From: an uncultured Ignavibacteriota bacterium
GTDB lineage: Bacteria > Bacteroidota > Ignavibacteria > Palsa-1295
Assembly: GCA_903900335.1 (NCBI GenBank)
Contig: CAIUMP010000060.1
Coordinates: forward strand, 62,001 to 126,000
DNA length: 64,000 nt
Direction of reading: 5' to 3'
Every line of letters starts with the position of its first letter. The stretch's first letter is position 1. Made by a program: the position numbers and the translations under genes. This document shows, piece by piece, positions 35,770 through 44,451 of the stretch. Below the pieces are notes generated by a model. It had not been told where the DNA came from, did no database searches, and was given only the letters and a program-made list of their open reading frames with translations.

Positions 35770-36877
35770 GGAAGTGCTTCTCGAACAAGTGCCAACTTAG
35801 GTAGGCGCAACCGATGACCGCACTGACGTAGAGCACGAGCAGCCCACCCTCCGCCAACATTGTCATCGACGGCGAGAGCTGACTGAGATCGAACGAACGA
35901 AGTATCAAGAAGGCAAGTGGAACGTGTAGCAGATAAAGCGCGTAGCTATACTGCCCCAACCATCGAAAGGAAGGTTGCGAGAAGAAGGTGTACGTCCAGC
36001 CCGATTCAAGTGTTGTGGCCGCTCGTATTATCCAAACAAATACTATTGCGAGGAGCGTCAATGTTATGACCGCCCGAAGATACGCGACTTCCGCAATTGC
36101 CTCCCACGCAGGAAGGAGCCCGCTAAGATCTGCAAGAAACACCGCACCGAGTAGCAGGAGAATTGCCAGCAACTTATTCGGATCAAGTGCTCGCAGTGCA
36201 GTCGGAGAGGGGCTTCGCACCGCAAGCGCAAGATAACCGCCCAGCAGAAGACCATCGCAATGGGTGAGGGTCACAAGCGAAAGCCAAATGGAAGAATATC
36301 CGCACTGATACAGCACAATCCGAAGGAGCAGCACAAGTAAAACGATCCACGGCAGTCCTTTCCTTAACTTCTCCAAATCTCTCACAAGGAAAATCACAAG
36401 CGGCCAAATGAAGTAATACTGCTCTTCGATGGCAAGCGTCCAGAGATGTGAAAGATAATTTGCATACCAGCCATGCGTTGCAAAATAGAAATTGCTGGTG
36501 TACGTCCAGAAAGCGAAATGAGACTCTTCCGGAACCCCCGTGCGAACGCCGGCTAAGGGAAGCAGGATGAGCACGACTATGAGCGTGGCGTAATACAACG
36601 GGAATATTCTAAGCACTCTTCTTCCATAGAATGTGCGAAAGAAATGCTTCTTCCCTTTTGCATCCGCGAGGATACCTGTTATCAAGAATCCGGATAGGAC
36701 AAAGAAAAGATCGACTCCAATCCAAGTGAACTCAAGCCAAACATTCAGCAGCGAGAGGATCCGGCCATGAGCCGGGACAAGTTGTAGGAAGTGATGCCAG
36801 ACGATCATCATCGCGGCCATGCCACGCAATCCATCGAGTGCGGGGTAATGTCGGGCTTCGGTTTGAGTTGGCGGCAT
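35741..36877 (-). CDS. Acyltransferase family 3 membrane protein (copy 2)
   Basis: A 378-aa paralogue of the preceding gene in opposite orientation. The same motifs are present: YPALDGLRGMAAMMIVWHH, WIGVDLFFVLSGFLITGIL, FYGRRVLRIFPLYY, LSHLWTLAIEEQYYFIWP, LGQYSYALYLLH, and an ending EKHFLKLKRYLPY that mirrors EKHFLKLKKYFPY of copy 1. The genes overlap by 29 bp tail to tail. It probably transfers an acyl group onto an envelope glycan. It starts 91 nt from the end of map on the same strand, so read-through from secY-map is possible. Confidence 0.88.
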   Translation of the reverse strand: MPPTQTEARHYPALDGLRGMAAMMIVWHHFLQLVPAHGRILSLLNVWLEFTWIGVDLFFVLSGFLITGILADAKGKKHFFRTFYGRRVLRIFPLYYATLIVVLILLPLAGVRTGVPEESHFAFWTYTSNFYFATHGWYANYLSHLWTLAIEEQYYFIWPLVIFLVRDLEKLRKGLPWIVLLVLLLRIVLYQCGYSSIWLSLVTLTHCDGLLLGGYLALAVRSPSPTALRALDPNKLLAILLLLGAVFLADLSGLLPAWEAIAEVAYLRAVITLTLLAIVFVWIIRAATTLESGWTYTFFSQPSFRWLGQYSYALYLLHVPLAFLILRSFDLSQLSPSMTMLAEGGLLVLYVSAVIGCAYLSWHLFEKHFLKLKRYLPY

Positions 36878-36968
36878 TCAGTCGGGGCAAAATATACTCG
36901 ACTAAATCACAACTCTTTTGAAGAGAAGGTTCACAACACGGTTCGCTAAATCAGAACTCGGTCGCCCG

Positions 36969-37811
36969 CTACTTCGTCAAGATCTCTCCCCCACCTCGCC
37001 GCACCACTACCGTGTGCTCGTAATGCGCGCTGGGCTTGCCATCTTGTGTGAGAACGGTCCATTTGTCTTTCGCTGTCTTGACACGCGATGTTCCGAGATT
37101 GATCATCGGCTCGATCGCCAGGGTCATGCCTTCAAGCAGTTGCAAATTGGGAAAACCTTCTGAAACACCCGGCACATAATTCGGCACTTGCGGGTCTTCA
37201 TGCAGGTGCCTTCCGATCCCATGTCCAACAAGTTCACGAACTACACCGTAGCCGTGTACCTCGCAGTACTGTTGAATCGCTGCGGATATGTCGAAGAGTC
37301 TTCCGCCCACCTTGGCCTGCGCCACGCCAAGCATCAATGCTTCGCGGGTGACATCCATCAGCTTCTGTGTCGCCGGAGCAATCGGCCCGACGGCATAGGT
37401 CCATGCGCCATCACCGAACCAGCCATCCTTCTCGACGCCGACATCGAACGAAATGATGTCGCCTTCCTTCAGCGGCACTTTGACGGGGATTCCGTGAACG
37501 ACCGCATCATTGAGGGAGATGCACGCCGCGTACTGAAAAGTCTGCCGACCAACCTTATATCCCTTGAAAGCTGCTAATCCGCCCTGAGACTTGATGTACT
37601 CCTCTGCGGCCACGCTCAGCTCGAATGGCGTGACCCCCGGTTTGATCAGCGTTTCGATGTAGTTGAGGCACTCCGCAACGATATGCGATGCCACCCGCAT
37701 CTTGGCGATCTCGGATTCCGTCTTGACCAGCTTTGTTGCGGCTCGAAACATGGGAAGCTCGCTTCGGATAAAATGAAAAGGATGAAGTATAAGTGAGTCA
37801 AGCTCTCCCAT
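36969..37811 (-). CDS. map: Type I methionine aminopeptidase
   Basis: Removes the initiator Met from nascent proteins. All five metal ligands are in order: Asp in SFDVGVEKDG, Asp in FGDGAWTY, His in GHGIGRHLHEDP, Glu in LAIEPMI and Glu in HYEHTVVV; the substrate His lies in SLNDAVVHGIP. The ATG at 37811 has AGGA seven bases upstream and gives 280 aa; an ATG 60 nt later would give the more usual 260 aa. It follows secY by 28 nt. Confidence 0.95.
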   Translation of the reverse strand: MGELDSLILHPFHFIRSELPMFRAATKLVKTESEIAKMRVASHIVAECLNYIETLIKPGVTPFELSVAAEEYIKSQGGLAAFKGYKVGRQTFQYAACISLNDAVVHGIPVKVPLKEGDIISFDVGVEKDGWFGDGAWTYAVGPIAPATQKLMDVTREALMLGVAQAKVGGRLFDISAAIQQYCEVHGYGVVRELVGHGIGRHLHEDPQVPNYVPGVSEGFPNLQLLEGMTLAIEPMINLGTSRVKTAKDKWTVLTQDGKPSAHYEHTVVVRRGGGEILTK

Positions 37812-37839
37812 ACTTCATCCTAAATGAACTCTGAACTTC

Positions 37840-39177
37840 TTAGAAACCTCCGCTGCCCGTGCGGCCCCGGATCTTACCACCAGCCTTCATCAGGCCTTCG
37901 TAGTTGCGCATCGTCAGATGTGACTCGACCTGCTGCAACGTATCGAGTGCAACGCCGACCATGATGAGCAAACTTGTACCACCGAAGAACTGAGCAAAGT
38001 CGCTCATGACGCCGAGGTAGCTCACAAACGCAGGAAGGATAGCGACGATCGCGAGGAAGATCGCACCTGGAAGCGTGATATGGGTGAGGATGTTATCGAT
38101 GTAGTCAGCAGTATGCTTGCCCGGACGAACGCCCGGAATAAAGCCGCCCTGCTTCTTCATCGTGTCCGCCACGTCACGTGGATTGAACGCAATGGCCGTG
38201 TAGAAGTACGTGAAGAAGACGATCATCACAGCGAAGACGATCGAATAACCCAACGAACGGTAGCTGAAGAAGCTCGCCAGGAAATCTCCGAAGCCGGTGT
38301 TCGGGAAGAACTGCGCAAGTGTTGTTGGGATGAACAGAATGGACTGTGCAAAGATGATCGGCATAACGCCCGCCGTATTGATACGCATCGGAATGTGCTG
38401 CGTTGTTCCGCCATAGACCTTGCGGCCAATGACGCGCTTCGCATACTGCACGGGGATCTTGCGGATGCCCTGCGTCATCAACACTACGAAGGCAACGACA
38501 CCAAGGAAGAAGGCCCAGAGGACGATCTCGACAATGATGTTGTGCTGCCCGCTGGAGACCATCTGCGCTTCGCTGATGATCGCGTTCGGGAAACGAGCGA
38601 CGATACCGATGAAGATGATGAGCGAGATTCCGTTTCCGATGCCACGCTCCGTGATCTGCTCACCGATCCACATCATCAACATACAACCTGCTGTCAGGCA
38701 GACCACTGTTGAGATGAGGAAAAAGAACGGGCTGATGCCTGCAGCAACTGCGCCGGAAGAATTCTGCAGATAGACCGCCATACCAGAAGCCTGCGCTGCC
38801 GCGACAAGCACCGTACCAGTACGCGTCATCTGTGTGATCTTCTTACGACCGTCTTCGCCTTCTTTTTGCAGTTTCTGGAAATACGGCACGACCGCGCCCA
38901 AAAGCTGGATGATGATCGAGGCCGAAATGTACGGCATGATCCCCAACCCGAAGATAGCAGCGTTCTTGAACGCACCTCCCACGAACATGTCATACAAACC
39001 AAAGATGGAATCGCTTCCACCACCAGCCTTGCTCGTTAATGCTGCGAAGTCGATCCCGGGCAGCGTAATGTGCGCACCGAGACGAACCGCCATCAAACAG
39101 AAGACTGTGAAAAGGATCCTGTCCTTCAGCTCTTCGATCTTGAAGATGTTTCTAAAACTTTCCGTTAAGCGACTCAT
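37840..39177 (-). CDS. secY: Preprotein translocase subunit SecY
   Basis: Channel-forming subunit of the Sec translocon. 445 aa with ten predicted membrane segments; it opens SFRNIFKIEELKDRILFTVFCLMAVRLGAHITLPGID. The first plug-side region and the cytoplasmic loops (KKITQMTRTGTVL, MKKQGGFIPGVRPGKHTADYID) match the family. It works with the SecA at 12.7 kb. rplO lies 63 nt upstream and map 28 nt downstream. Confidence 0.97.
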   Translation of the reverse strand: MSRLTESFRNIFKIEELKDRILFTVFCLMAVRLGAHITLPGIDFAALTSKAGGGSDSIFGLYDMFVGGAFKNAAIFGLGIMPYISASIIIQLLGAVVPYFQKLQKEGEDGRKKITQMTRTGTVLVAAAQASGMAVYLQNSSGAVAAGISPFFFLISTVVCLTAGCMLMMWIGEQITERGIGNGISLIIFIGIVARFPNAIISEAQMVSSGQHNIIVEIVLWAFFLGVVAFVVLMTQGIRKIPVQYAKRVIGRKVYGGTTQHIPMRINTAGVMPIIFAQSILFIPTTLAQFFPNTGFGDFLASFFSYRSLGYSIVFAVMIVFFTYFYTAIAFNPRDVADTMKKQGGFIPGVRPGKHTADYIDNILTHITLPGAIFLAIVAILPAFVSYLGVMSDFAQFFGGTSLLIMVGVALDTLQQVESHLTMRNYEGLMKAGGKIRGRTGSGGF

Positions 39178-39240
39178 GTAATACTCCTGATAGGTCTTAA
39201 CATCATACCCTCCCGATTGACGGGAGGGACAGGGGAAGAG

Positions 39241-39717
39241 TTATTCGGACTTTGCAACGAAAAGTTGCTCGGCCTTACCGCCGGCCTTTTCGATCTTCTC
39301 GATCGCGCTCTTCGAGATCTTATGAGCCTGGATGCTCAGCTTCAGCGTTAGATCGCCATCGCCGAGGATCTTCACCGGCATGCCTTGCCGATTGATGAGC
39401 CCTGCCTCCCAAAGAATGTCGGGAGTGATCTGACGATCCCCGGGCAGGCGGCCACTGGCCACACATGCTTGAAGGGCGTCAACATTCAGGATCTGATACT
39501 CTACGCGATGGGGAGAGAAGAAACCGAACTTCGGGAGGCGACGAGCCAGCGGCATCTGTCCGCCCTCAAAACCTGCCCTGTACTTATTACCAGAACGAGA
39601 ACCGGCACCATTCGAGCCGCGGGTGGAGGTCTTACCATGACCGGAACCCTCACCGCGACCAACGCGCTTCATACTCTTATTCGACCCGCGTGCGGGACGT
39701 GGATTGCTTATTGCCAT
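39241..39717 (-). CDS. rplO: 50S ribosomal protein L15
   Basis: Assembly protein of the large subunit. The ATG at 39717 gives 158 aa, MAISNPRPARGSNKSMKRVGRG followed by GSGHGKTSTRGSNGAGSRSG, as in L15; the ORF-track start at 39762 lies inside the leader stem. Normally rplO directly follows rpmD, but here about 4.7 kb of foreign-looking DNA intervenes and the gene has its own promoter and leader. Confidence 0.96.
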   Translation of the reverse strand: MAISNPRPARGSNKSMKRVGRGEGSGHGKTSTRGSNGAGSRSGNKYRAGFEGGQMPLARRLPKFGFFSPHRVEYQILNVDALQACVASGRLPGDRQITPDILWEAGLINRQGMPVKILGDGDLTLKLSIQAHKISKSAIEKIEKAGGKAEQLFVAKSE

Positions 39718-39965
39718 CGTTGATTTGTTTACTGTACGCGGAATCAGCGCTTCCGCTCGCATTCAATTGAGAGCCTTAGAACAGGATTTGGGATGGTTTG
39801 TTCCGATATTCCTCAATCTGCCATCCACCCATACTACTTCACCTTGAAAACGGTGCCCCTATTCTCTCAATTGTGTGTTCATTTAATGAACGCCTTCTCA
39901 TCTGCGAAATTCTTCGTTCCGGGATATAACTTGCCATTTAAAAGTAGGTGCCCATCTCATTACCC
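39718..39965 (-). promoter_or_regulatory. Structured 5' leader of rplO-secY-map
   Basis: About 250 nt between promoter and rplO start. On the transcribed strand CAATTGAGAG (39873-39864) is perfectly complementary to CTCTCAATTG (39773-39764), a 10-bp closing stem around about 90 nt. Inside, GGATGG can pair with CCATCC. A second hairpin, GCGGAA/TTCCGC (39757-39739), stands 20 nt before the start codon. The layout resembles a regulated leader; no known riboswitch or ribosomal-protein leader class was recognised. Confidence 0.45.
39844..39891 (-). repeat. 48-nt conserved element, copy B
   Basis: Minus-strand copy of the element at 18173-18220, 45/48 identical, beginning with the GTTCATTAAATGAAC palindrome. 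Its CAATTGAGAG segment forms one side of the leader closing stem here; copy A has no obvious partner for it. Confidence 0.85.
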
Positions 39966-39968
39966 TAT

Positions 39969-39997
39969 AACTTAACACAATCAAAAACCAAAGTCAA
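39969..39997 (-). promoter_or_regulatory. Promoter of rplO-secY-map
   Basis: On the minus strand TTGACT (39997-39992), 17-nt spacer, TAAGTT (39974-39969), with TG one base upstream of the -10. It closely resembles the promoter at 17932-17960. It replaces expression formerly expected by read-through from rpmD. Confidence 0.55.
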
Positions 39998-40059
39998 GGG
40001 ACTGGCGAAGTATTTTGAGAAAAAATATCTCGCGCATTGCGTCTCACGTCAGGCGGTGC

Positions 40060-40795
40060 GGTCCTGCCCGACTTATGGCTCCGTCCGATTATTCGTACTT
40101 CGTCTGAAGCAATCATCGCCCGTCCCCCAATCAAGCTGAGGGCACGCTCTGAGCCAGCCATAAGGATGCAGTTCGCGGTCAGAGTCCCGCGCCGCGGCCC
40201 GCCGTGGCGGGCTTCTTTTCGTGTCGAGCATTTGATTGACGAGACAGTGCCGTACGCACGGCATATTTGTAGCCCCGGGTGGAGCGTAGCGGAACCCGGG
40301 GTCGGCGGTTAGGTTAGAATTCAAGAGTCCCAACGGGACGACATATTCCCCACGCGCCGGATAATATGCCGTCTCTACGGGACTCTGAATATGCCGCGCT
40401 GCCGCAACCCCCGCGCTAACGCACGGGGCTACAAATATTCCGCTCCTACGGAGCTACGCCGTGCCCTCCGTTTCGACTGAAGCAAGCATCGCCTACGATG
40501 CGGTTCGCGATCAGAGTCCCGCATCGCGGCCCGCCGCGGCGGGCTGCTTTTGCGTGGCGAGCGTCCATCCCCAGTCCCGAAGGGACGCTGTACCAATAGC
40601 CAGGGGTGGAGCGGAGTGGAACCCCTGGAAACGGTCAACGAAAATCTGGTAGCCCTGAAAGGGCGATGTACCCTATCGCGGTATGGTACTCCGTCCTTTC
40701 AGGACTCAAAATAATGTTCGTGACCATCAACCCAGGGTTGCGGCCTATGGCCTCCACCCTGGGCTGCGAATACTGCGTCCCTTCGGGGCTAAGAT
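40060..40795. repeat. Array of palindromic repeat cassettes
   Basis: Gene-free and repeat-filled. A cassette is duplicated: CTGAAGCAATCATCGCC (40104-40120) with GATGCAGTTCGCGG...GTGTCGAGC (40165-40229), and again CTGAAGCAAGCATCGCC (40477-40493) with GATGCGGTTCGCGA...GTGGCGAGC (40497-40562). Both contain the palindrome GGCCCGCCGYGGCGGGC. Three further units of the form GGGTGGAG...GGAACCC occur near 40276, 40602 and, inverted, 40731. Small palindromes such as GTCCCGAAGGGAC recur between them. Spacing is irregular, unlike CRISPR. They fill the space between the restriction gene and rplO. Confidence 0.8.
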
Positions 40796-42201
40796 GCCTC
40801 CTTCTCCATCTCCCCCATAATCTCCATCGTCTTAACCGAAACACTCGTAACGCGCTGTAACAGATCAATCACCTTCTCCTTGTAATCCTCGAATTTGTAG
40901 GTATTGAACTTCTCCCGGATCGTTGGGTCTTTCGGAGTCTTCTCTTTGTATTGATCGAGAATCCATTCGAGCGCCGAGCGGTTGCCGAGTTTGTAGTCCC
41001 ACGCCGCCGCGGGAATGCCCTCCAGCCACGTCCGCTCGTCGAGCGTGATCATGCCGGTCTCTTTGTCGGCCTTGAGCTTTGCCTTAGGCACAGAATCCTT
41101 CTCCCCTCCCACTTGTGGGAGGGGCCGGGGGAGGGGCTTCGCGGTCGTGAGTTTGAGTCCGGGATATGGCTTCACCGTTTCATAGCCGATGTGCAAGTCC
41201 ATCAGCGTCTTGCCCCACTTCGCCCATTTGCGGAAATCCGCATAGAACGGAATGCGCGGAAACTCCCGCTTCAAATTCAACTCGTATTTCTTCCGGTACT
41301 TCGGATCGTGCAACACACCATAGACGTAATGGAAGATCTCTTCCTTCGTGATCTTCTTGTCCTTGTAGTGCTCGCGGAATTGAGCGAGGCCCCAGTCGGT
41401 GATGTTATCGGTACGCTTGCCATGATCATCATAGCGATAGAGAGGCAAGCATTGCGTTTTTTCTAGGGTATCGTGGTGGTACAGAGAATGAGTTGCCAAC
41501 ACTTGAAATGACTTATTGCCTGGAACGCCGGAAATACATATCAATTCATTCTGCTCCTGCTCAAAGAAGACCTGTCTTAGCTGATACTGATCCTCATTCA
41601 GTTCATTCGCAAAATAGAGTTGCTTTACAGCGAATGGTCTGTATAATGACTGCACGATTTTAGCTTTATCAAATCTAATTTTGGCACCCTGTACCAATAA
41701 TCGCTTCAGCTTACGAGTCCATTTTATATTGTATTTAATCGAGCCAGCAACGTTCTTCTTATCGACGTTCCCTAATAGTCTTTTCGACTCAGATTCATAA
41801 TTCTTGAAAAGAAATTTGGTTTTGGCTTCAAGTTGCTCCCTGCTGTCATCGCAAACCCATTCGTCTCTATTTGTCTTAACCCCCAGTGAGTATAGCTTGA
41901 ATAAAGATCTTTCTTCGGATGCATTTTTCGCCAACTTCGTCTTCTTTTCTGCGAGCGGTATCAGGCTGTCAAAATCATTTTTCGAGAGATTAAGCCAGGT
42001 GTTCTTCGGGTCGGCGATGATTTCGGAAAACTTGATCTCACGCAACTTCACCTCGGATAAGAATGTGAGTTTGTCATCGGCAGTGTCAAACTCTGGCCTG
42101 CGCGAATATTTTACTATTGCGCCTCCCTCGTGGGGTTTCTTGATCCAAATCGAGATTGCCACCCCTGTTTGAATCCCAAAAACATTATGCTTAGTCCCCA
42201 T
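40789..42201 (-). CDS. Type ISP/IIG-like restriction-modification protein, C-terminal part
   Basis: 470 aa that continue the N-terminal part in another frame. MGTKHNVFGIQTGVAISIWIKK is the strand after the methyltransferase motif VIDLGGDVRLN; the rest corresponds to the end of the methyltransferase core and the target-recognition region (SLYRPFAVKQLYF, LPLYRYDDHGKRTDNITDWGL, HYVYGVLHDPKYRKKY, RIPFYADFRKWAKWG are typical). The insert PLPRPLPQVGGEKDS is encoded by a palindromic element (41101-41124). The ATG may not be a real start: the gene is probably one frame broken by a shift, so this may be inactive or a separate subunit. Confidence 0.75.
   Translation of the reverse strand: MGTKHNVFGIQTGVAISIWIKKPHEGGAIVKYSRRPEFDTADDKLTFLSEVKLREIKFSEIIADPKNTWLNLSKNDFDSLIPLAEKKTKLAKNASEERSLFKLYSLGVKTNRDEWVCDDSREQLEAKTKFLFKNYESESKRLLGNVDKKNVAGSIKYNIKWTRKLKRLLVQGAKIRFDKAKIVQSLYRPFAVKQLYFANELNEDQYQLRQVFFEQEQNELICISGVPGNKSFQVLATHSLYHHDTLEKTQCLPLYRYDDHGKRTDNITDWGLAQFREHYKDKKITKEEIFHYVYGVLHDPKYRKKYELNLKREFPRIPFYADFRKWAKWGKTLMDLHIGYETVKPYPGLKLTTAKPLPRPLPQVGGEKDSVPKAKLKADKETGMITLDERTWLEGIPAAAWDYKLGNRSALEWILDQYKEKTPKDPTIREKFNTYKFEDYKEKVIDLLQRVTSVSVKTMEIMGEMEKEAS
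41101..41124. repeat. Palindromic element inside the restriction gene
   Basis: CCCCTCCCAC / GTGGGAGGGG with a 2-nt loop, followed by CCGGGGGAGGGG. It is read through in frame as PLPRPLPQVGGE, a peptide produced by this common palindrome type in many bacterial genes. Confidence 0.75.
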
Positions 42202-43859
42202 AGTTTTGGATTAAGTCGAACATCGCCGCCGAGATCTATCACATAACACTCCGCGAATTCTTCTGCCATTACTTTGCGGAAGCCATCGTAGGTGCGGGAT
42301 TCGATAAATGAGCGGTTTGTGACAAAACAGATTACACCATTCTCATCAATTCGATCACAGGCCCATCTAAAGAAGCGTGCATACATATCATAGAGCTTCG
42401 TTTTTTGGGCTGTACTCTCCTTGATGTATGTTGCCTTAATTCGCTTATCTATTTCGTCATACTCCCGATTCTTGTTGTTATCATTCTCGCTCGCCTGATT
42501 CGCGTTGTATGGCGGATTCCCAATGATGACCGAAATCTTCCGCTCATTCTGCCGCTTGATACGCTCGGCATTCTCGGCGGCGAGACCGAACATCGCTTCC
42601 TGCTTGCCCTTGTATGCGAACCCCATATTATCCAGCGTATCAACAAAGCAAATATTCTCGAACTCGGCGTACCTCCCGGTGCGCTGCTTGTAGGTGAACT
42701 CAATGTTGAGGTTCGCGATATAATAGGGAAGAATGGCGACTTCGTTAGCGTGTATCTCGTTCTTGTATTTGTATTCGAGCTGCGCGTCCGAGAGATAGTC
42801 GATGATGTCGCAAATGAAGGTGCCGGTTCCGGTCGCGGGATCGAGTATCTCGACATTCTTATCTCCGAGGCCGCGCCCAAAATGTTTGTGTAAAAGATAA
42901 TCCGTCGATTCGATCATAAACTTGACGATCTCCTGCGGCGTATAGACGATGCCGAGGCGGTCGGCGGCCTTGGGATTGTAGGCTTTGTAGAAGGTCTCAT
43001 AGACGACCTTCAGGAATTTCTGCTTCTCGTGATGGTCCGCAATACCGGCGGCGTTGGCCTTGATGACATCGTAATAGTGCTTGATGAGGCCGAGCGTGTC
43101 GCGCTTGGTCGTGCCGGTGAAGAACGTCTGCTCGACCGCGCCCAGCTCTTTTGCGATATTGTTCTCGCGGTGGAATTGCGTCTCGTCGAAGATCGTCGTG
43201 AATATCTCCTCGGTGAGAATATGCTGAATGAGCATCTCGCGCACATCGTCCTGCGTGATGGCGGGATTGATTGACTCCTTGCACAAGTCCCAGAATTTTT
43301 CAAGCGCCGACCGAAAGGCGGTGTTCGTTGCCGACTGCGCGAGGATCATATCGCGCAACGCCTCGGCGACATTCGGTACTTCCTCCTTGAACTTCTTGAT
43401 CGCATCCCGGAAGTTGCGAACTTCCGGGCGTTCGTAGTTTACGAATACAGTGAGCAGATTGTCAAGCTCAATCGCATTCGACATCAATACGCGACCGATC
43501 TCCTTCCCGCCCTGAAATAGCACGGCGGTGGTGTGGTCTTCGAAGAGGATATTGTCCTTCGGATAATCCTTCGCGAACTTCGCACGAATCTCCTCATCGA
43601 GATCATCCTTCTCATCCTTGCTCTCCCAATATCCCCAATCCAATCGGAGCGAGTCTTTGATGGTGCCGTCGGGGATGATGGTCTTGCCCGATGGAGTGCG
43701 AAGGGAAATCTTGGGAGCGAGCATGAAGCCCTTCTGCTTGCAATACTCACCCAACAAATTGGCGAAGGCTTGTTCGAGCGTCCCCTCGTTGCTCGATCCG
43801 CCGAAGCGTTTGAGTTTTTCGGTTTCGCGAATGTATTGTTCGACGGCGTAGATGGACAT
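42114..43859 (-). CDS. Type ISP/IIG-like restriction-modification protein, N-terminal part
   Basis: 581 aa. The N-terminus has a PD-(D/E)xK-like nuclease motif, P63-D64 then E79-S-K81 in GYWESKD. A helical connector follows, and then an N6-adenine methyltransferase: LGIVYTPQEIVKFMIES (motif X), DPATGTGTF (340-348, motif I, SAM binding) and IIGNPPYN (446-452, motif IV). The frame continues normally to DVRLNPKLWG and then runs into unrelated residues and a stop, while the matching continuation is in the overlapping ORF. No helicase domain is present, so the layout is closer to single-chain IIG enzymes. It would cut DNA and methylate one strand of its site. Inserted in the spc ribosomal operon. 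Confidence 0.82.
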   Translation of the reverse strand: MSIYAVEQYIRETEKLKRFGGSSNEGTLEQAFANLLGEYCKQKGFMLAPKISLRTPSGKTIIPDGTIKDSLRLDWGYWESKDEKDDLDEEIRAKFAKDYPKDNILFEDHTTAVLFQGGKEIGRVLMSNAIELDNLLTVFVNYERPEVRNFRDAIKKFKEEVPNVAEALRDMILAQSATNTAFRSALEKFWDLCKESINPAITQDDVREMLIQHILTEEIFTTIFDETQFHRENNIAKELGAVEQTFFTGTTKRDTLGLIKHYYDVIKANAAGIADHHEKQKFLKVVYETFYKAYNPKAADRLGIVYTPQEIVKFMIESTDYLLHKHFGRGLGDKNVEILDPATGTGTFICDIIDYLSDAQLEYKYKNEIHANEVAILPYYIANLNIEFTYKQRTGRYAEFENICFVDTLDNMGFAYKGKQEAMFGLAAENAERIKRQNERKISVIIGNPPYNANQASENDNNKNREYDEIDKRIKATYIKESTAQKTKLYDMYARFFRWACDRIDENGVICFVTNRSFIESRTYDGFRKVMAEEFAECYVIDLGGDVRLNPKLWGLSIMFLGFKQGWQSRFGSRNPTREAQ

Positions 43860-43994
43860 GGTGCGGGTTTGTAATTGGGCAAAAATACGACTGTAAATAG
43901 AGACAGTGCTCGATTACCTCCGCCCAAGCGCCTGTGCTCGTCTCTCCAGCGCCATCTGCGCACTCACCCCCGCTGAATCACAACGCAATCTCGC

Positions 43995-44387
43995 TCAACC
44001 CCTACGTCTTCCCTGATAAAACTCCCGAAAGGCCTCCTCCTCACCAGGAAGTTGGATGTCCTGAATCTCAACGATCTGCCCGTCCTCGAAGCGGAGAAGC
44101 TGATCAAAGCGCGATGTATGCCAGGCATCACCCAGTCGGACCTCATCGGTGAAGTGGATCTTGAACTTCTCGGGATTAACAAGCTCCACCTCTGAGGAAT
44201 AGCGAATCTCGTCGAACATCCTCTTGACCTGAAGATGATTCATCTTATAGATGTTGATGATGTTCTTCCTACCGGTGTAGCTCCCTTCGCGATAGGAATA
44301 GCTACAATCCTCGGCCAGAAGCGCGGCGGCCTCGTCGAACTGCTTGTTGTCAATCAGGGATGCGAATTGATATGCGACATCGATCAT
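43995..44387 (-). CDS. NTF2-like (SnoaL-type) domain protein
   Basis: 130 aa from the ATG at 44387 (MIDVAYQFASLIDNKQFDEAAALLAEDCSYSYREGSYTGRKNIINIY), a typical NTF2-like cone-fold opening: helix, LL-A-D-C, then G-x-x-x-I. Middle residues AWHTSRFDQLLRFEDGQIVEIQDI are also usual. The family comprises small-molecule binding proteins, isomerases and secretion-associated proteins. It lies between the rpmD terminator and the restriction gene, part of the accessory insertion. The ligand is unknown. Confidence 0.72.
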   Translation of the reverse strand: MIDVAYQFASLIDNKQFDEAAALLAEDCSYSYREGSYTGRKNIINIYKMNHLQVKRMFDEIRYSSEVELVNPEKFKIHFTDEVRLGDAWHTSRFDQLLRFEDGQIVEIQDIQLPGEEEAFREFYQGRRRG

Positions 44388-44451
44388 AATATTGGTCGTA
44401 ATGAACAGACAACGCGTCGGCGAAAAAGCAAATTCCGCGAGGGACGACAAC

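Noticed and set aside
18173-39891. Composite transposon bounded by the inverted 48-nt copies
   Set aside because: The interval holds core genes such as rpoA, rpsD and dapAB in normal context; no transposase is present, and each copy is tied to a promoter instead.
40060-40795. CRISPR array
   Set aside because: Repeats are palindromic cassettes of different families with irregular spacing and both orientations; no constant repeat with unique spacers and no cas genes.
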